Source: Sesamum alatum (taxonomy: Eukaryota > Streptophyta > Magnoliopsida > Lamiales > Pedaliaceae). Taken from it: 64,000 bases of DNA. Positions 62,696 through 64,000 of the stretch are shown here, one piece after another (within the stretch, counting starts at the first letter, position 1; the number at the start of each line of letters is the position of its first letter). The stretch covers positions 4,650,001 to 4,714,000 of the forward strand of contig JACGWO010000012.1 of the NCBI GenBank assembly GCA_034509735.1, in the 5' to 3' direction. The notes below the pieces were generated by a model that was not told the origin of the DNA, ran no database searches, and saw only the letters and a list, made by a program, of their open reading frames with translations. The translations under genes were made by a program, and so were the position numbers.

Positions 62696-64000
62696 GTCTT
62701 TACTGCTAGTACCCCCTGCTTTTGTATACATTTATACTAAATTATTATAGAAAAGCCTATGATTGTCTACATTAGGATACCAAAACTTTATACCTCCTAT
62801 ATGCCTAATTTGTGGTACCCATTCTATATTACCACTTAACCAAACATAAAAGTCTGCATAAATCACCTAACACCATTTATCTGCAAAATAAAAAAAAGAA
62901 AAAAAAAAAAAGAAAACATATTAAAAACAGAACACATATCAACATAACAAAAAGGGGGGTGGGGTCATTACACATATACATAAAAATCACCATAACATGT
63001 CGACAAAGGGATTTAGGGCTCTGGGTCAACATACAGAACATATAAAGGGAGTTGGGGTTCTGGGTCAACATACATAATATATAAAGGATTTGGAGTTTTG
63101 GGATAACATACAGAACATTAAACAAATGCAACTGAATATGGGGTCCTGGGACCAACAGACAACATCACCATAAACAATTACAAAAGGGTTGGGACCAAGA
63201 ATAATATATCAATTAAACACTAGAAAATAACACTGTCACGCCCATAAATTTTTATACATAATTATGGGGTTAATTGGTAATTATTTAAGAAAATTTTATT
63301 AATTAGTAGATATATTATAGATTAAATTGTGATCATATTAAGACTTGAACGGAGTGAATTGGAGCTTTATATAATATTTGGGAGCAAATTATATTAATTA
63401 AAGAAATTAGAAAGGACATAATGGATATTTTAAAAAATGTTTATTAAAATTTAAAAAAAAATAAAAAAAATAAAAAGGGTAGATAAAGATGGGTGCTGAT
63501 GCACCCATCTGATTGCTTTACAAACATACACACACACACACTATAAATTAAACACACACACACCACAAAGTAAATACACACACAACACATACTAAACACA
63601 AACACACACTTTCGCGACAAACATGTACGAAATATTTTAATTTTAATTAGTTTTAATTTATATAATTATAGTATTTAATAAGTGCATTTATTAAATGTTA
63701 ATTATACTCTTCGATTTAGTATTTAACCGGAAAATTTTATGAATTTGAGTATTTATAATTAGTGCCTGGTTAAATGTCTCAATTGAATTAACGGGTGTTA
63801 TAATTAATAGCTTAAACTGCTTAATTTACTAGATTTAATAATTTCTACAATTGATTGGCTTAGTTTAATCGGGTTGAAAATTTTATTTGAGAAATATTAT
63901 AGAATATGTTGAAAATGTTATATTTAGTAAAGATAAGTATATTTTGAGATAAATATAATCCAAGAATTGTTATTATGAATGGTAGTTATAATAGGAGGAA
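62696..64000. other. Right-edge region: minisatellite and CA repeats, no gene seen
   Basis: AT-rich DNA. 63004-63160 is a minisatellite of about 48 bp (TCTGGGTCAACATACAGAAC-like unit, three clear copies and a weaker fourth). 63518-63610 is a CA-rich microsatellite block (ACACACACACACA interspersed with AAATTAA). TGTCACGCCCATAAA at 63234 may be a repeat boundary. No coding region is recognised to the window end. Confidence 0.5.

Overview
This is a plant nuclear genome window, almost certainly a eudicot. Genes have GT-AG introns and plant-specific family members, intergenic DNA is AT-rich, and it is crowded with plant transposons: CACTA, Mutator-like and foldback MITEs, Helitrons, a LINE tail, a Ty3/gypsy Tat element and a MULE transposase relic. 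The exact order is not provable from the sequence; an asterid such as Lamiales is a guess.

Left part (1-17.9 kb), gene-rich. A secreted glycine-rich protein gene runs off the left edge (minus). RNA polymerase subunit RPB5 (minus, 4 coding exons plus a leader exon) is divergent from a small mitochondrial ribosomal protein gene, mS37/Mrp10 (plus). They share a short intergenic region with TGGGCY (site II) motifs. A complete 9-exon MYST histone acetyltransferase (HAM type, plus) follows, then a single-exon uncharacterised plant protein (minus).

Middle part (18-41 kb). MITEs, a possible solo LTR, a LINE tail inside a foldback element and Helitron-like elements surround two loci on the minus strand. 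One is a broken VPS9A-like RabGEF pseudogene (25.5-28.8 kb) with an internal deletion, three TAG stops, frameshifts and an unrelated coding-like fragment in one intron. The other is an intact 11-exon GT31 beta-1,3-galactosyltransferase gene (32.9-35.4 kb).

Right part (41-64 kb). Two translation-factor genes lie in tandem, eRF1 and eIF5, each with an intronless coding region behind a leader intron. Beyond them is a nested transposon structure: a long foldback element (49.1-60.0 kb) with a 9-bp target duplication has been split by a 9.7-kb Tat-clade LTR retrotransposon with a 5-bp target duplication (AGGAC). The retrotransposon carries decayed gag-pol with dual RNase H, an array of paired hairpins and an antisense ORF. 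The right edge holds a GRF-type zinc-finger ORF and a broken MULE transposase tail.

The working genes serve core functions: transcription, chromatin acetylation, mitochondrial and cytosolic translation, and Golgi glycosylation. They show no operon-like link. The most unusual material is in the nested transposons and the pseudogene.
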